From the NCBI GenBank assembly GCA_002493905.1, contig DLAJ01000040.1, forward strand, positions 3,516-21,791: 18,276 bases of DNA, given 5' to 3'. Below are positions 6,958-14,559 of the stretch, one piece after another. Below the pieces are notes generated by a model. The model was not told where the DNA came from. It worked only from the letters and a program-made list of their open reading frames with translations, and made no database searches. Within the stretch, counting starts at the first letter, position 1. Every line of letters starts with the position of its first letter. Position numbers and translations under genes: made by a program. The DNA comes from Lachnospiraceae bacterium UBA7050 (GTDB taxonomy: Bacteria; Bacillota; Clostridia; Lachnospirales; Lachnospiraceae).

Positions 6958-9900
6958 ATGGAAGATTGTCTGAATTTATTTGAGACGGAAACGGCGGCAT
7001 GGTTCCGGGAGACACTGGGTGAGCCGACCCCTGTGCAGAAACAGTCGTGGGGCGTGATCGCGGCGGGAGGACATGTACTCGTATCGGCGCCGACCGGAAC
7101 CGGAAAAACGCTCTCGGCGTTTCTTGTTTTTTTGGACAGGCTGAAAAAGCAGGCGCTTGATGGTACATTGAAGCAGGAACTGCAGCTTATTTATCTGTCG
7201 CCGCTAAAATCGCTTGCGGCTGATATCCGGGAGAACCTGAAAAAACCGTTAGCCGGAATCGGCGGGGAAGAACTCGTGACAGTCGGCATCCGCACCGGGG
7301 ATACCGATCAGAGTGAGCGGCGCAGGATGGTGCGCAGACCGCCCCATATTCTCATTACAACACCGGAGTCACTCTATCTGATGCTCACTGGCAAAAGCGG
7401 GCGGAGCGTGCTTGCGACGGCGCGTGCGGTCATCGTGGACGAGCTGCATGCACTGATCGACACGAAGCGCGGAGCTCATCTGATGCTGTCGCTTGCAAGG
7501 CTAGACGCACTGTGTGAAAGGGAGCTGCAGCGCATCGGGCTTTCCGCGACGATCTCTCCGCTTGAGGAGGCGGCAGCGTATCTTGCGCCGGAGCCTGTGA
7601 CGGTTGTGGCGCCGTCCATGCGCAAAGACATCCGTCTTGAAATCTTAGGACCGTATATGGATACGGATAAAAAAAGAACGGACTCGGTATGGAAGGAGCT
7701 GTCCGAACTGGTTTACCAGTATTGTCAGGGACAGCGCAGCGTGATCGCGTTTGTCGAAGGAAGGCGTTATGCGGAAAAATTATCATATTATGTAAACTTG
7801 ATTGCCGGGGACGATTTTGCGCGCGTGCATCACGGGAGTCTTTCGAAGGAACAGCGCGCCGAGACGGAACAGGCGCTTCGGGAAGGGAAGCTGCGCCTGT
7901 TATGCGCGACATCCTCCATGGAACTCGGCATTGACGTCGGGGAGATCGACCGGGTGCTTCAGGTGGGCTGTCCGCGGACGGTATCGGGCACGATGCAGAG
8001 ATTGGGGCGTGCCGGGCATAACCCGAACCGGACGAGCGTCATGTATCTGTTTCCGAGAACTGCCGCGGAATGCCTCCTCTGCGGCATGACGGCAAAAATG
8101 ACGAATGAGCGGTGTGTGGAGCGGATGAATCCGCCGGAGGGCTGTCTGGACGTGCTGGCGCAGCATCTGGTTTCTATGGCGGCAGCAGGCAGCTATGAGG
8201 TAGATGAGGTTATGGAGATCCTGCCGCGTGCATGGTCCTTCCGCAATGTGACAAAAGACGATGTATGTGCCGTGCTCGCGATGCTGGCGGGTGATTATGA
8301 GCACAAAAAAGATATTCCGGTGCGCCCGCGTCTTTTGTATGACCGGATCCATGGGACCGTGGAGGGCGATGCCTACAGCAGAATGCTTGCGGTCTCGGCG
8401 GGCGGAACGATTCCTGATAAAGGGCTTTACACGGTCCGCACGGAGGACGGGGTGAAGATCGGGGAAGCGGATGAGGAGTTTGTTTATGAGACGCAGCTTG
8501 GCGATCGTTTTCTGCTCGGTTCGTTCGCATGGCGCGTCATGCATATCAGCAGGGATACCGTGACCGTGCGTCAGGCACCGACCGAGGGCGCGCGGGTTCC
8601 GTTCTGGCATGGAGAGATCAGGGGAAGGGATAAAGAGACAGGAATTGCATTCGGAAAAATTCTGGCGTCCCTGCAGGAGGCGGAGGAAGACGGAAAGCTC
8701 AAGAGCGCGCTTTTGGCACTCGGCTTGGATGAGGCGGCGGTCTCGCTTTCTGAGGAGCATATCAAAAGGCAGATTGCGGCAACCGGCTCTCTGCCGACGG
8801 ATAAAACGGTGATTATAGAACGCTTTTATGACCGGTCGGGAAAGGCTCAGCTTATGGTGCATTCTGTGTTCGGACGCAGGATCAACGCACCGCTTGCGCT
8901 GCTTGCAGCACACCTTGCGGGGCGCGAATTAGGCGAAAATGTGGAAAGCGTGGACGATGAGGACGGTTTTTTATTATATTCCTACGGTCAAAAGCCCCTG
9001 CCGGAAGGTCTGCTATACCGGCTTTCACCCGCGCACGCGGCGGAAATCCTTTCGGCGCTTCTGCCGTCCACATCGGTCTTTAACATGGCGTTCCGCTATA
9101 ACTGCGGCAGGGCGCTGATGATGGGCGTGCGCGGCAAGTCGAGACAGCCGCTCTGGATGCAGCGGCTTCGCAGCGCGGAGCTGCTTGATTCGGTCGTACG
9201 GGAAAAAGAGCATCCGCTCATCCGTGAGACGAGGCGCGAATGTATGGAACAGTTCTGGGACGTGGAGGGCGTGAAGGAACTGCTGCATCAGATACAGGCG
9301 GGGGAGATTCTTGTGCGCGAGGTTGAGACGGAAAGCGCGTCTCCGATGTCGCTGCCGCTTCAATGGGCGCAGGAGGCAAACGTCATGTACGACTATGCGC
9401 CCACGCCGCGCGGTATTCACGAGGCGGTGAGAGAGGAGCTGCAGGAGGCGTTAAAGCGCCAGACGAATCTGATCCTGCCGGGCGGGGAGGAGCTTGCCGC
9501 GGTGCAGGCAAACGAAAAACTGCCTGAGAATGAAAAGCAGCTTCATACGCTGTTAATGATGGAGGGCGATCTGACGGCAGGAGAGCTCGCCGTATCGGTC
9601 GAGTGGTTTGAAAATCTGGAGCGGGAAGGGCGCGTGTGCTATTTGGAGCAGGGGCTCTGGATCGCGGCGGAGCAGCTGGAGACCTATCGGGAAGCAATGA
9701 CGGAATTTGGACGGCAGCAGGAAAGGGAGCCTGAGGAATGTACTGGCGGTGTATCGCAGGCAGCAGGTGATGTATCAGAGAAGCAGGCGGACGGCAGCAG
9801 TCAGTGCAGATTGGGCTGCGGGAATGCGGACGGCAGCAGTCAACGCGGATTGGACTGCGGGGATGCGGATGAGCAGCAGGGCGGGGCGGCGCGGCAGATC

Positions 9901-11244
9901 GTGCGGAGAATGCTCCGCTACCGCGGCGCGTCAAGCGCAGGGCAGGTCGCAGCACGCTACGGATGGGAAGAGGAGGAGACTGAGGGCCTGTTAAAGGAGC
10001 TCTGTGAACGCGGGGAAGTCGTTTTTCAGGAAGGACGCTATTATCATGCCGTGCTCTATCAGCGTGCCAGAACCAAAACCGTCAAAAACCGGCGTGAGGA
10101 GATTGCAACCGTGGAGCCGGATGCCTATGCGGCGCTGCTCATGTCGCGCATGCAGAGGCAGGCGCCGCCCGAGGAGTGCGTGCGCGCGGCGCTTTCTCTT
10201 TTTTTTGGTTCGGCGCTTCCGGCAGCGATGTGGGAGGAAGTATTGCTGCCTGCCCGTGTAAAAGGGTATCGGGAGTCTTATTTGGACGCCGTGCTTTCCG
10301 AGGGAGCCTGTTTCTTTTGGATGGAGGAAAACGGCAGGGTATGCTTTGAACGGACAGACCGGATCGACTGGGATGCCGAGCCGCAGATTCCGTGGGAACT
10401 GCTGTCCGGACAGGAGGTACGGATGGTGGAGGCGTTACGTAAGCGCGGCGCGAGCTTTGCGCAGTCTTTAGGAAGCGTACTGGACGGGGAGCCGGTTTAC
10501 GATGTACTTCTTTCCCTTGTGGAAAAAGGAGTTGTCTGCTCGGACAGCTTTGTTCCGGTGCGTCATGTTCTGCAGCGCGGCAGTCTGCAGAAGGCAAACG
10601 CGAGAAGACGGTTCGGGGCGCACAAAAAGCTGATGCAGGCGGGACGCTTTGAACTTGTGAGAACCACAAAGCCGCTGACTGTGAAGGAACAGATGGAGAG
10701 GTGCTTTGACCGGTATCTGATTCTGTGCAGGGAGACAGCCGCGGCATTCGGGCTTTCTTTTCAGGAGGCGCTTTCCATTCTGCGGGTGTCGGAATATACG
10801 GGTGAAGTGCGGCGCGGCTATTTTGTGCGGGGGCTCTCAGGCGCGCAGTTCATCCGCGCAAAGGATTTTGAGAGTGTGACGGCGCTGCTTCGCCGTCCGC
10901 TTACGGAGACGGTCTGGGTGCATGCCGCGGACCCGATGCAGCCTTGGGGAAAGCTGCTTGCACACGGGGAGGGGCGGCAGTTCTTAAACGTGACAGGGAG
11001 CGCGGCCGCGATCCGCGGCGGAAAGCCTGTTTTCGTATTTGAAAAACAGGGAAAATCGTGCAGTGTTTTTGACACAGAGGGACTGGAGGACGTCCTGTTT
11101 TTATTTGCCGAGGAGTTTCGGCGCGGCAGAATTTATGCGGGAAGAAAGCGGATCGTGGTAAAAGAATATCCGAAAGAGGCCGTCTCCGCGTTCGAGCGAT
11201 GCGGCTTTGTCAGGGAAATACAGGATTATGTACTGTATCGGTGA
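6958..11244 (+). CDS. lhr: Lhr-family ATP-dependent DNA helicase (DEAD/DEAH superfamily 2)
   Basis: The 1428-aa size matches long bacterial Lhr proteins, which are 3'-to-5' DNA translocases linked to DNA repair. Helicase motifs appear in order: Q-like PTPVQKQSW (23-31), Walker A APTGTGKT (44-51), Ia LSPLKSLAAD (80-89), TTPESL (134-139), DELHAL (161-166), GLSATISP (near 195), ATSSMELGID, and QRLGRAGH (347-354). Beyond about 600 come the winged-helix and beta parts of the Lhr core and then a long Lhr-specific C-terminal region. Residues about 926-978 are a low-complexity insert with two 13-residue tandem repeats starting ADGSSQ, probably a flexible linker between core and C-terminal parts. The start is ATG 6958 with AAAGGA 11 bases ahead. 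It is apparently monocistronic. The large minus-strand frames inside it are shadows. Confidence 0.93.
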   Translation: MEDCLNLFETETAAWFRETLGEPTPVQKQSWGVIAAGGHVLVSAPTGTGKTLSAFLVFLDRLKKQALDGTLKQELQLIYLSPLKSLAADIRENLKKPLAGIGGEELVTVGIRTGDTDQSERRRMVRRPPHILITTPESLYLMLTGKSGRSVLATARAVIVDELHALIDTKRGAHLMLSLARLDALCERELQRIGLSATISPLEEAAAYLAPEPVTVVAPSMRKDIRLEILGPYMDTDKKRTDSVWKELSELVYQYCQGQRSVIAFVEGRRYAEKLSYYVNLIAGDDFARVHHGSLSKEQRAETEQALREGKLRLLCATSSMELGIDVGEIDRVLQVGCPRTVSGTMQRLGRAGHNPNRTSVMYLFPRTAAECLLCGMTAKMTNERCVERMNPPEGCLDVLAQHLVSMAAAGSYEVDEVMEILPRAWSFRNVTKDDVCAVLAMLAGDYEHKKDIPVRPRLLYDRIHGTVEGDAYSRMLAVSAGGTIPDKGLYTVRTEDGVKIGEADEEFVYETQLGDRFLLGSFAWRVMHISRDTVTVRQAPTEGARVPFWHGEIRGRDKETGIAFGKILASLQEAEEDGKLKSALLALGLDEAAVSLSEEHIKRQIAATGSLPTDKTVIIERFYDRSGKAQLMVHSVFGRRINAPLALLAAHLAGRELGENVESVDDEDGFLLYSYGQKPLPEGLLYRLSPAHAAEILSALLPSTSVFNMAFRYNCGRALMMGVRGKSRQPLWMQRLRSAELLDSVVREKEHPLIRETRRECMEQFWDVEGVKELLHQIQAGEILVREVETESASPMSLPLQWAQEANVMYDYAPTPRGIHEAVREELQEALKRQTNLILPGGEELAAVQANEKLPENEKQLHTLLMMEGDLTAGELAVSVEWFENLEREGRVCYLEQGLWIAAEQLETYREAMTEFGRQQEREPEECTGGVSQAAGDVSEKQADGSSQCRLGCGNADGSSQRGLDCGDADEQQGGAARQIVRRMLRYRGASSAGQVAARYGWEEEETEGLLKELCERGEVVFQEGRYYHAVLYQRARTKTVKNRREEIATVEPDAYAALLMSRMQRQAPPEECVRAALSLFFGSALPAAMWEEVLLPARVKGYRESYLDAVLSEGACFFWMEENGRVCFERTDRIDWDAEPQIPWELLSGQEVRMVEALRKRGASFAQSLGSVLDGEPVYDVLLSLVEKGVVCSDSFVPVRHVLQRGSLQKANARRRFGAHKKLMQAGRFELVRTTKPLTVKEQMERCFDRYLILCRETAAAFGLSFQEALSILRVSEYTGEVRRGYFVRGLSGAQFIRAKDFESVTALLRRPLTETVWVHAADPMQPWGKLLAHGEGRQFLNVTGSAAAIRGGKPVFVFEKQGKSCSVFDTEGLEDVLFLFAEEFRRGRIYAGRKRIVVKEYPKEAVSAFERCGFVREIQDYVLYR
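9787..9864 (+). repeat. In-frame 39-bp tandem repeat within the helicase gene
   Basis: Two copies of a 39-base unit starting GCGGACGGCAGCAGTCA (9787 and 9826) encode ADGSSQ-type 13-residue repeats. A partial third begins at 9865. Because the unit is a multiple of three, copy number can change without breaking the frame. Confidence 0.75.
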
Positions 11245-11306
11245 AAAACGCAGGAACAGAAAAACCAAAATACGGTATGATCGGGGAAAAAAACGTAAAG
11301 TATAAA

Positions 11307-11331
11307 CAAAAAATGCCGGTCAGAACGGCAT
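11307..11331 (-). terminator. Possible minus-strand terminator between helicase and ABC operon
   Basis: ATGCCG (11313-11318) and CGGCAT (11326-11331) form a short stem. On the minus strand it is followed by six T residues (11312-11307); on the plus strand there is no T-tract. It therefore points away from the ABC operon and could stop antisense transcription into the helicase gene. The stem is only 6 bp. Confidence 0.4.
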
Positions 11332-11368
11332 AGAAAATGAGATAAGGAGCCGGTAAGGGGCAGGTAAC

Positions 11369-11402
11369 ATGCAGCTTACCCCGCCCCCGATGCAGCTTAC
11401 CC
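11369..11402 (+). promoter_or_regulatory. Candidate LytTR operator: two 13-bp direct repeats, 21-bp period
   Basis: ATGCAGCTTACCC occurs perfectly at 11369-11381 and again at 11390-11402, exactly 21 bp apart, and ends 9 bp before the -35 box of the ABC operon. LytTR regulators bind paired direct repeats about 21-22 bp apart just upstream of their promoters, and the operon encodes a LytTR protein. Two GGTAA-type half sites (11352 and 11363) lie immediately upstream in the opposite orientation. The assignment to this regulator is inferred. Confidence 0.6.
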
Positions 11403-11411
11403 GAAGCCTTG

Positions 11412-11439
11412 TTGACATTTGAACAGACGGCGGTATAGT
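11412..11439 (+). promoter_or_regulatory. Promoter of the ABC exporter-LytTR operon
   Basis: A perfect TTGACA (11412-11417) and TATAGT (11434-11439) are separated by 16 bases. Transcription would begin near 11446, about 32 bases before the ATPase start. The direct repeats just upstream suit an activator. Confidence 0.8.
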
Positions 11440-11477
11440 AAGGGTACAGCGCGCAAAAAGACACAAAGGGGGACGGC

Positions 11478-12377
11478 ATGGAACCGATCATTGAAATAAA
11501 AAACTTATGCAAAAGCTTTGGTGAGATCAAAGCGGTCGATCACCTGAATTTCCGGGTGAAAAGAGGAGAGCTGTTCGCGTTTTTGGGAGTCAACGGCGCC
11601 GGAAAGAGTACGACGATCTCCATGATGTGCGGACAGTTAAAAAAGGATAGCGGCGAGATCATCATTGACGGAAAAGACCTTCATTCCCATTTAGACGAGA
11701 TCAAAAGTCTGCTGGGCGTCGTATTCCAGAACTCGGTGCTTGATAAGCAGCTCACAGTTCTGGAAAACTTAAAGAGCCGGGCGGCGCTATATGGAATTGG
11801 CGGAAAGGCATTCGACGACCGCCTTAAAGAACTGTCTGAATTATTGGAACTCGACGGGCTTATGAAACGTCCGGTCGGCAGGCTTTCAGGCGGACAGCGC
11901 CGCAGGATCGACATTGGGCGCGCAATTTTCCATAAACCGCAGATTTTGATACTGGATGAGCCGACGACGGGACTTGACCCGCAGACGCGCAAAAATGTCT
12001 GGGAGGTCGTGGAGAGTCTGAGGAAGAATGAAAATATGACGGTGTTTCTCACAACCCATTATATGGAGGAAGCTGCCGAGGCGGACTATGTTGTCATTAT
12101 CGAGAGCGGAAAGATCGCAGCCGAGGGGACACCGCTTGACTTAAAAAACAAGTATACGGGTGATTTTATCACGCTTTACGGCGCTGAGGAGGCGGCGGTA
12201 AAAGCGATGGGATTCTCTTATGAAAAAGACGGCAGTGCATACCGGATCTCCGTTCCCGATACCGCGGCAGCGGCGAAGCTGATCATCGAGAATCCGGCGG
12301 TCTTTACGGATTTTGAGATCGTCAAGGGAAAAATGGACGATGTTTTCTTAAACGTTACCGGGAAAAGAACGGAGTAA
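11478..12377 (+). CDS. ABC transporter ATP-binding protein (exporter, ABC-2/drug-export type)
   Basis: This 299-aa protein is the cytoplasmic motor that powers the neighbouring membrane permease. All ATPase motifs are intact: Walker A GVNGAGKST (about 37-45), Q-loop VVFQN, signature LSGGQRRR, Walker B ILILDEPTTGLDP and the switch histidine in FLTTH. After about residue 225 a C-terminal extension (DFITLYGAEEAAVK to DDVFLNVTGK) is typical of CcmA/DrrA-like exporters and may contact the permease or regulate it. The ATG is preceded by AAAGGGGG. It is the first gene of the operon and is followed by two hairpins before the permease. Substrate cannot be deduced; LytTR-linked exporters often serve in peptide or antimicrobial resistance. 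Confidence 0.93.
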   Translation: MEPIIEIKNLCKSFGEIKAVDHLNFRVKRGELFAFLGVNGAGKSTTISMMCGQLKKDSGEIIIDGKDLHSHLDEIKSLLGVVFQNSVLDKQLTVLENLKSRAALYGIGGKAFDDRLKELSELLELDGLMKRPVGRLSGGQRRRIDIGRAIFHKPQILILDEPTTGLDPQTRKNVWEVVESLRKNENMTVFLTTHYMEEAAEADYVVIIESGKIAAEGTPLDLKNKYTGDFITLYGAEEAAVKAMGFSYEKDGSAYRISVPDTAAAAKLIIENPAVFTDFEIVKGKMDDVFLNVTGKRTE

Positions 12378-12424
12378 AAAGACCGCAAAGCGGTCTTTCG
12401 AAGAAATGCCATAGGCATTTCTTC
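12378..12424 (+). repeat. Two tandem perfect hairpins between ATPase and permease genes
   Basis: Hairpin one pairs AAAGACCGC (12378-12386) with GCGGTCTTT (12390-12398); hairpin two pairs GAAGAAATGCC (12400-12410) with GGCATTTCTTC (12414-12424). Each has a 3-base loop. There is no long T-tract on the plus strand, so they may be a leaky terminator, an RNA-processing or stabilising element, or an attenuator lowering permease relative to ATPase. Hairpin one has a T-tract on the minus strand. Confidence 0.7.
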
Positions 12425-12473
12425 CGGGGTGGGAGAATTTCTGTTTTTAGTGAGGAAAGGCAAGGTTATTCAT

Positions 12474-13370
12474 ATGAAATTTAAGGCTCTTACAGTCAGA
12501 AATATCAAATTGTTTTTTAAGGATAAAGGAATGTTTTTTGCATCCCTGATCACGCCGATGATCCTGCTTGTATTGTACGTGACATTTCTCGGGAAAACGT
12601 ATGATGACAGCTTTCGCCAGAGCATGCCGGAAGGATTTGTACTCCCGGAGAGCGTGATCGGCGGACTGGTCGGTGCGGAGCTGGTCTCCTCCATTTTGGC
12701 GGTGTGCTGTGTGACGGTTGCGTTCTGTTCCAATATGCTGATGGTGCAGGATAAGGTAAGCGGTTCGCGGGTCGATTTTACGGTCGCGCCTGTGAAGCGC
12801 TCCGTGTTGTCAATGAGTTATTATGCGGCGACGGTGCTGTCCACGCTGATTGTGTGTTTTGCGGCGCTCGGGGCATGTCTGATCTACTTAAAGTCGACCG
12901 GCTGGTATATGACGGCGGCGGATATCCTTTTGATGTGCGGTGATACGGTGCTTTTGGTGTTGTTCGGTACAGCGCTGTCCTCCATCGTCAATCTGTTTAT
13001 CAGTACGCAGGGTCAGATCAGCGCGGTCGGAACAATTGTCAGCGCGGGCTATGGCTTCATCTGCGGTGCGTATATGCCGATCTCCAATTTCGGTTCGGGG
13101 CTGCGAAAAGTGCTGTCATTCCTGCCGGGTACCTATGGGACTTCGCTGATTCGGAATCATGCCATGAGGGGCGTGTTTGCGGAAATGGCGGATAGCGGCG
13201 TGCCGGATGAGGTTCTTACCGGAATCAAAGAAGCAGTGGACTGCCGATTATACTTTTTTGATAATGTAGTGACCGTACCAGTTATGGCTGTATGGCTTGC
13301 AGTCTCGGCTGCGGTACTGATCGCTGTCTATATTCTGCTCAATGTCATAAAAGAAAGGAAAAGCGTCTGA
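12474..13370 (+). CDS. ABC-2 type transporter permease
   Basis: I choose ATG 12474 (MKFKALTVRNIKLFFKDKG) over the earlier GTG at 12429 because the ATG gives the usual N-terminus of the family and has AAGG 8 bases ahead. The 298-aa protein has about six membrane segments: one near 20-38 (FFASLITPMILLVLYVTF), an extracytoplasmic stretch, then a cluster around 80-215, and a last helix near the C-terminus (VMAVWLAVSAAVLIAVYILL). The GYGFICGAYMPISNFGSGL region matches the conserved ABC-2 core that lies before an FLPGTYG turn. It is the membrane half of the exporter with the preceding ATPase and probably forms a homodimer. The next gene starts one base after its stop. Confidence 0.9.
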   Translation: MKFKALTVRNIKLFFKDKGMFFASLITPMILLVLYVTFLGKTYDDSFRQSMPEGFVLPESVIGGLVGAELVSSILAVCCVTVAFCSNMLMVQDKVSGSRVDFTVAPVKRSVLSMSYYAATVLSTLIVCFAALGACLIYLKSTGWYMTAADILLMCGDTVLLVLFGTALSSIVNLFISTQGQISAVGTIVSAGYGFICGAYMPISNFGSGLRKVLSFLPGTYGTSLIRNHAMRGVFAEMADSGVPDEVLTGIKEAVDCRLYFFDNVVTVPVMAVWLAVSAAVLIAVYILLNVIKERKSV

Positions 13371-13371
13371 C

Positions 13372-13953
13372 GTGAAGATTACGATAGAAGCGCTGCCGCC
13401 GGGCGGCGAGGAAGAAATTATCATTCGTGCCGATCAGCTCGATGAGCGTATCATTGCACTGATACAGGCGCTCAAATCACCGGGAGCGGACTCCGGTCCG
13501 GAGAGGTTTGCGGGCGGCCCCGATTCCGCTTCGGGGAGGACTGCGTGCGGTGCGGGTAACGGTGCGCTCAGATTCGCAGGCAGTTCAGATACCGGACAGG
13601 GCAGACCTCTGGGCGGTTCGGATCCGGGCAGGCTGACGGCCTTTAGGGAGGGCGGCGGCATCTGCCTTGTGGAACTAACGGAAATCTATTATTTTGAATC
13701 CGTGGATGATAAAGTGTTTGCATACGCGGAAAATGATGTTGCCGAAGTAAAATGGAAGCTGTATGAACTGGAGGAGCGGCTTGCGGGGGGCGACTTTATC
13801 CGCATTGCAAAATCCATGATACTGAATCTGTCGAAAGTAAAGCGCTTTGCCCCGTATATGGGCGGGCGCTTTGAGGCGTTATTGGAAAACGGTGAGAAAG
13901 TGCTGATCTCGCGTCAGTATGTGCCGGAGTTAAAAAAAGTGCTTGGGCTGTAA
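13372..13953 (+). CDS. LytTR-domain transcriptional regulator with an expanded linker
   Basis: The start is GTG 13372, one base after the permease stop, with AGAAAGGAAAAG upstream. The 193-aa protein opens with MKITIEALPPGGEEEIIIR, an N-terminal strand-helix element common to small stand-alone LytTR proteins. It ends in a LytTR DNA-binding domain (about 95-190): GGICLVELTEIYYFESVDDK, IRIAKSMILNLSKVKRF and VLISRQYVPELKKVL. There is no receiver domain, so it is not a classical response regulator. Between the two parts lies a Gly/Ala/Ser/Pro/Asp-rich stretch (about 36-88) with repeated RFAGG or RFAGS and GGSDPGR-type motifs. Similar proteins I know of are about 150 aa, so this stretch looks like an insertion. 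The DUF3021 gene downstream probably encodes its membrane partner or inhibitor. Confidence 0.85.
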   Translation: MKITIEALPPGGEEEIIIRADQLDERIIALIQALKSPGADSGPERFAGGPDSASGRTACGAGNGALRFAGSSDTGQGRPLGGSDPGRLTAFREGGGICLVELTEIYYFESVDDKVFAYAENDVAEVKWKLYELEERLAGGDFIRIAKSMILNLSKVKRFAPYMGGRFEALLENGEKVLISRQYVPELKKVLGL

Positions 13954-14060
13954 GCGGGGAGACGGGCAAAACGATCAGTCAGACGGTCTGCGGCAGGAAG
14001 GCGGGATATTTTTGCTATGTGCTGGCAGCGCGGATTCTGGAAGGAGTAAAGGAATTAAAT

Positions 14061-14516
14061 ATGTGGAAAAAACGAATAGGCGAGACAATCAAATTTTCAG
14101 TAATCATTTCAACGGGGACGCTGATCGCAACAGCGGTCTGGTATCTGATAACGCTGCTCACAAATGGAGGGGATGTTCTGTCGGCGCAGATCCCGTATGT
14201 GACGCTGTGGGAGATTTTGGCAGTCGGAATACTATGCGGTGTCGGAACGGAACTGATTCTTTATGACTGTGACCTGTCGGTGGGCAGATGGTTACTCCGG
14301 CTTGCGCTGCACTATGTCTATGTGACGACAGTGGTTCTGGTGTGCGGGTATTTCTTCGGCTGGTATAAGCTGAGCGTTTCCGGCGTGCTTCTGATGTGCC
14401 TAACTTCGGCGGCTGTTTATGTCTTCACGTTCTCGCTGCGCGGCATCAATGACGGGAAAATAGCAAAAAAGATGAATGCAAAGCTGGAGGAGAGGAAAAA
14501 GATAAGAAAAGAGTGA
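14061..14516 (+). CDS. DUF3021 family membrane protein, partner of the LytTR regulator
   Basis: The start is ATG 14061 (MWKKRIGETIKFSVI), with AAAGGA 7 bases before it; a longer frame from 14019 lacks such a site. The 151-aa protein has four membrane helices: about 11-33, 47-70, 80-104 and 108-128. It ends in a basic cytoplasmic tail (KIAKKMNAKLEERKK). Size and layout match DUF3021 proteins, which are encoded next to stand-alone LytTR regulators in Firmicutes. In characterised LytTR regulatory systems the membrane partner antagonises the regulator. About 107 bp separate it from the LytTR gene with no obvious terminator, so it is probably the last gene of the exporter operon. Confidence 0.85.
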   Translation: MWKKRIGETIKFSVIISTGTLIATAVWYLITLLTNGGDVLSAQIPYVTLWEILAVGILCGVGTELILYDCDLSVGRWLLRLALHYVYVTTVVLVCGYFFGWYKLSVSGVLLMCLTSAAVYVFTFSLRGINDGKIAKKMNAKLEERKKIRKE

Positions 14517-14523
14517 AGAGTAT

Positions 14524-14559
14524 AAAAATAGAGCGCATAGATTGGTTTCTATACGCTCT
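14524..14559 (-). terminator. Rho-independent terminator of the decarboxylase pseudogene
   Basis: AGAGCG-C-ATAGA (14530-14541) pairs with TCTAT-A-CGCTCT (14548-14559), 11 pairs with one mismatch around a TTGGTT loop. On the minus strand it runs into ATTTTTA (14529-14523). The pseudogene stop codon (14549-14551) lies within the stem. It also sits just after the DUF3021 stop on the plus strand but has no T-tract in that direction. Confidence 0.65.

Noticed and set aside
7900..8913. 337-codon minus-strand frame inside the helicase gene
   Set aside because: It lies opposite a clearly conserved helicase core; its Arg/His-rich composition is typical of an antisense shadow in a GC-rich gene.
10139..10747. 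202-codon minus-strand frame in the helicase C-terminal region
   Set aside because: Pro/Ser/Arg-rich shadow of the helicase gene, with no start signal.
12429..12473. GTG start of the permease
   Set aside because: The added residues are not family-like, and ATG 12474 has a suitable ribosome site and the normal permease N-terminus.
13372..14516. Two-component system (response regulator plus sensor kinase)
   Set aside because: The LytTR protein has no receiver domain and the membrane protein has no kinase domain; it is a LytTR/DUF3021 pair.
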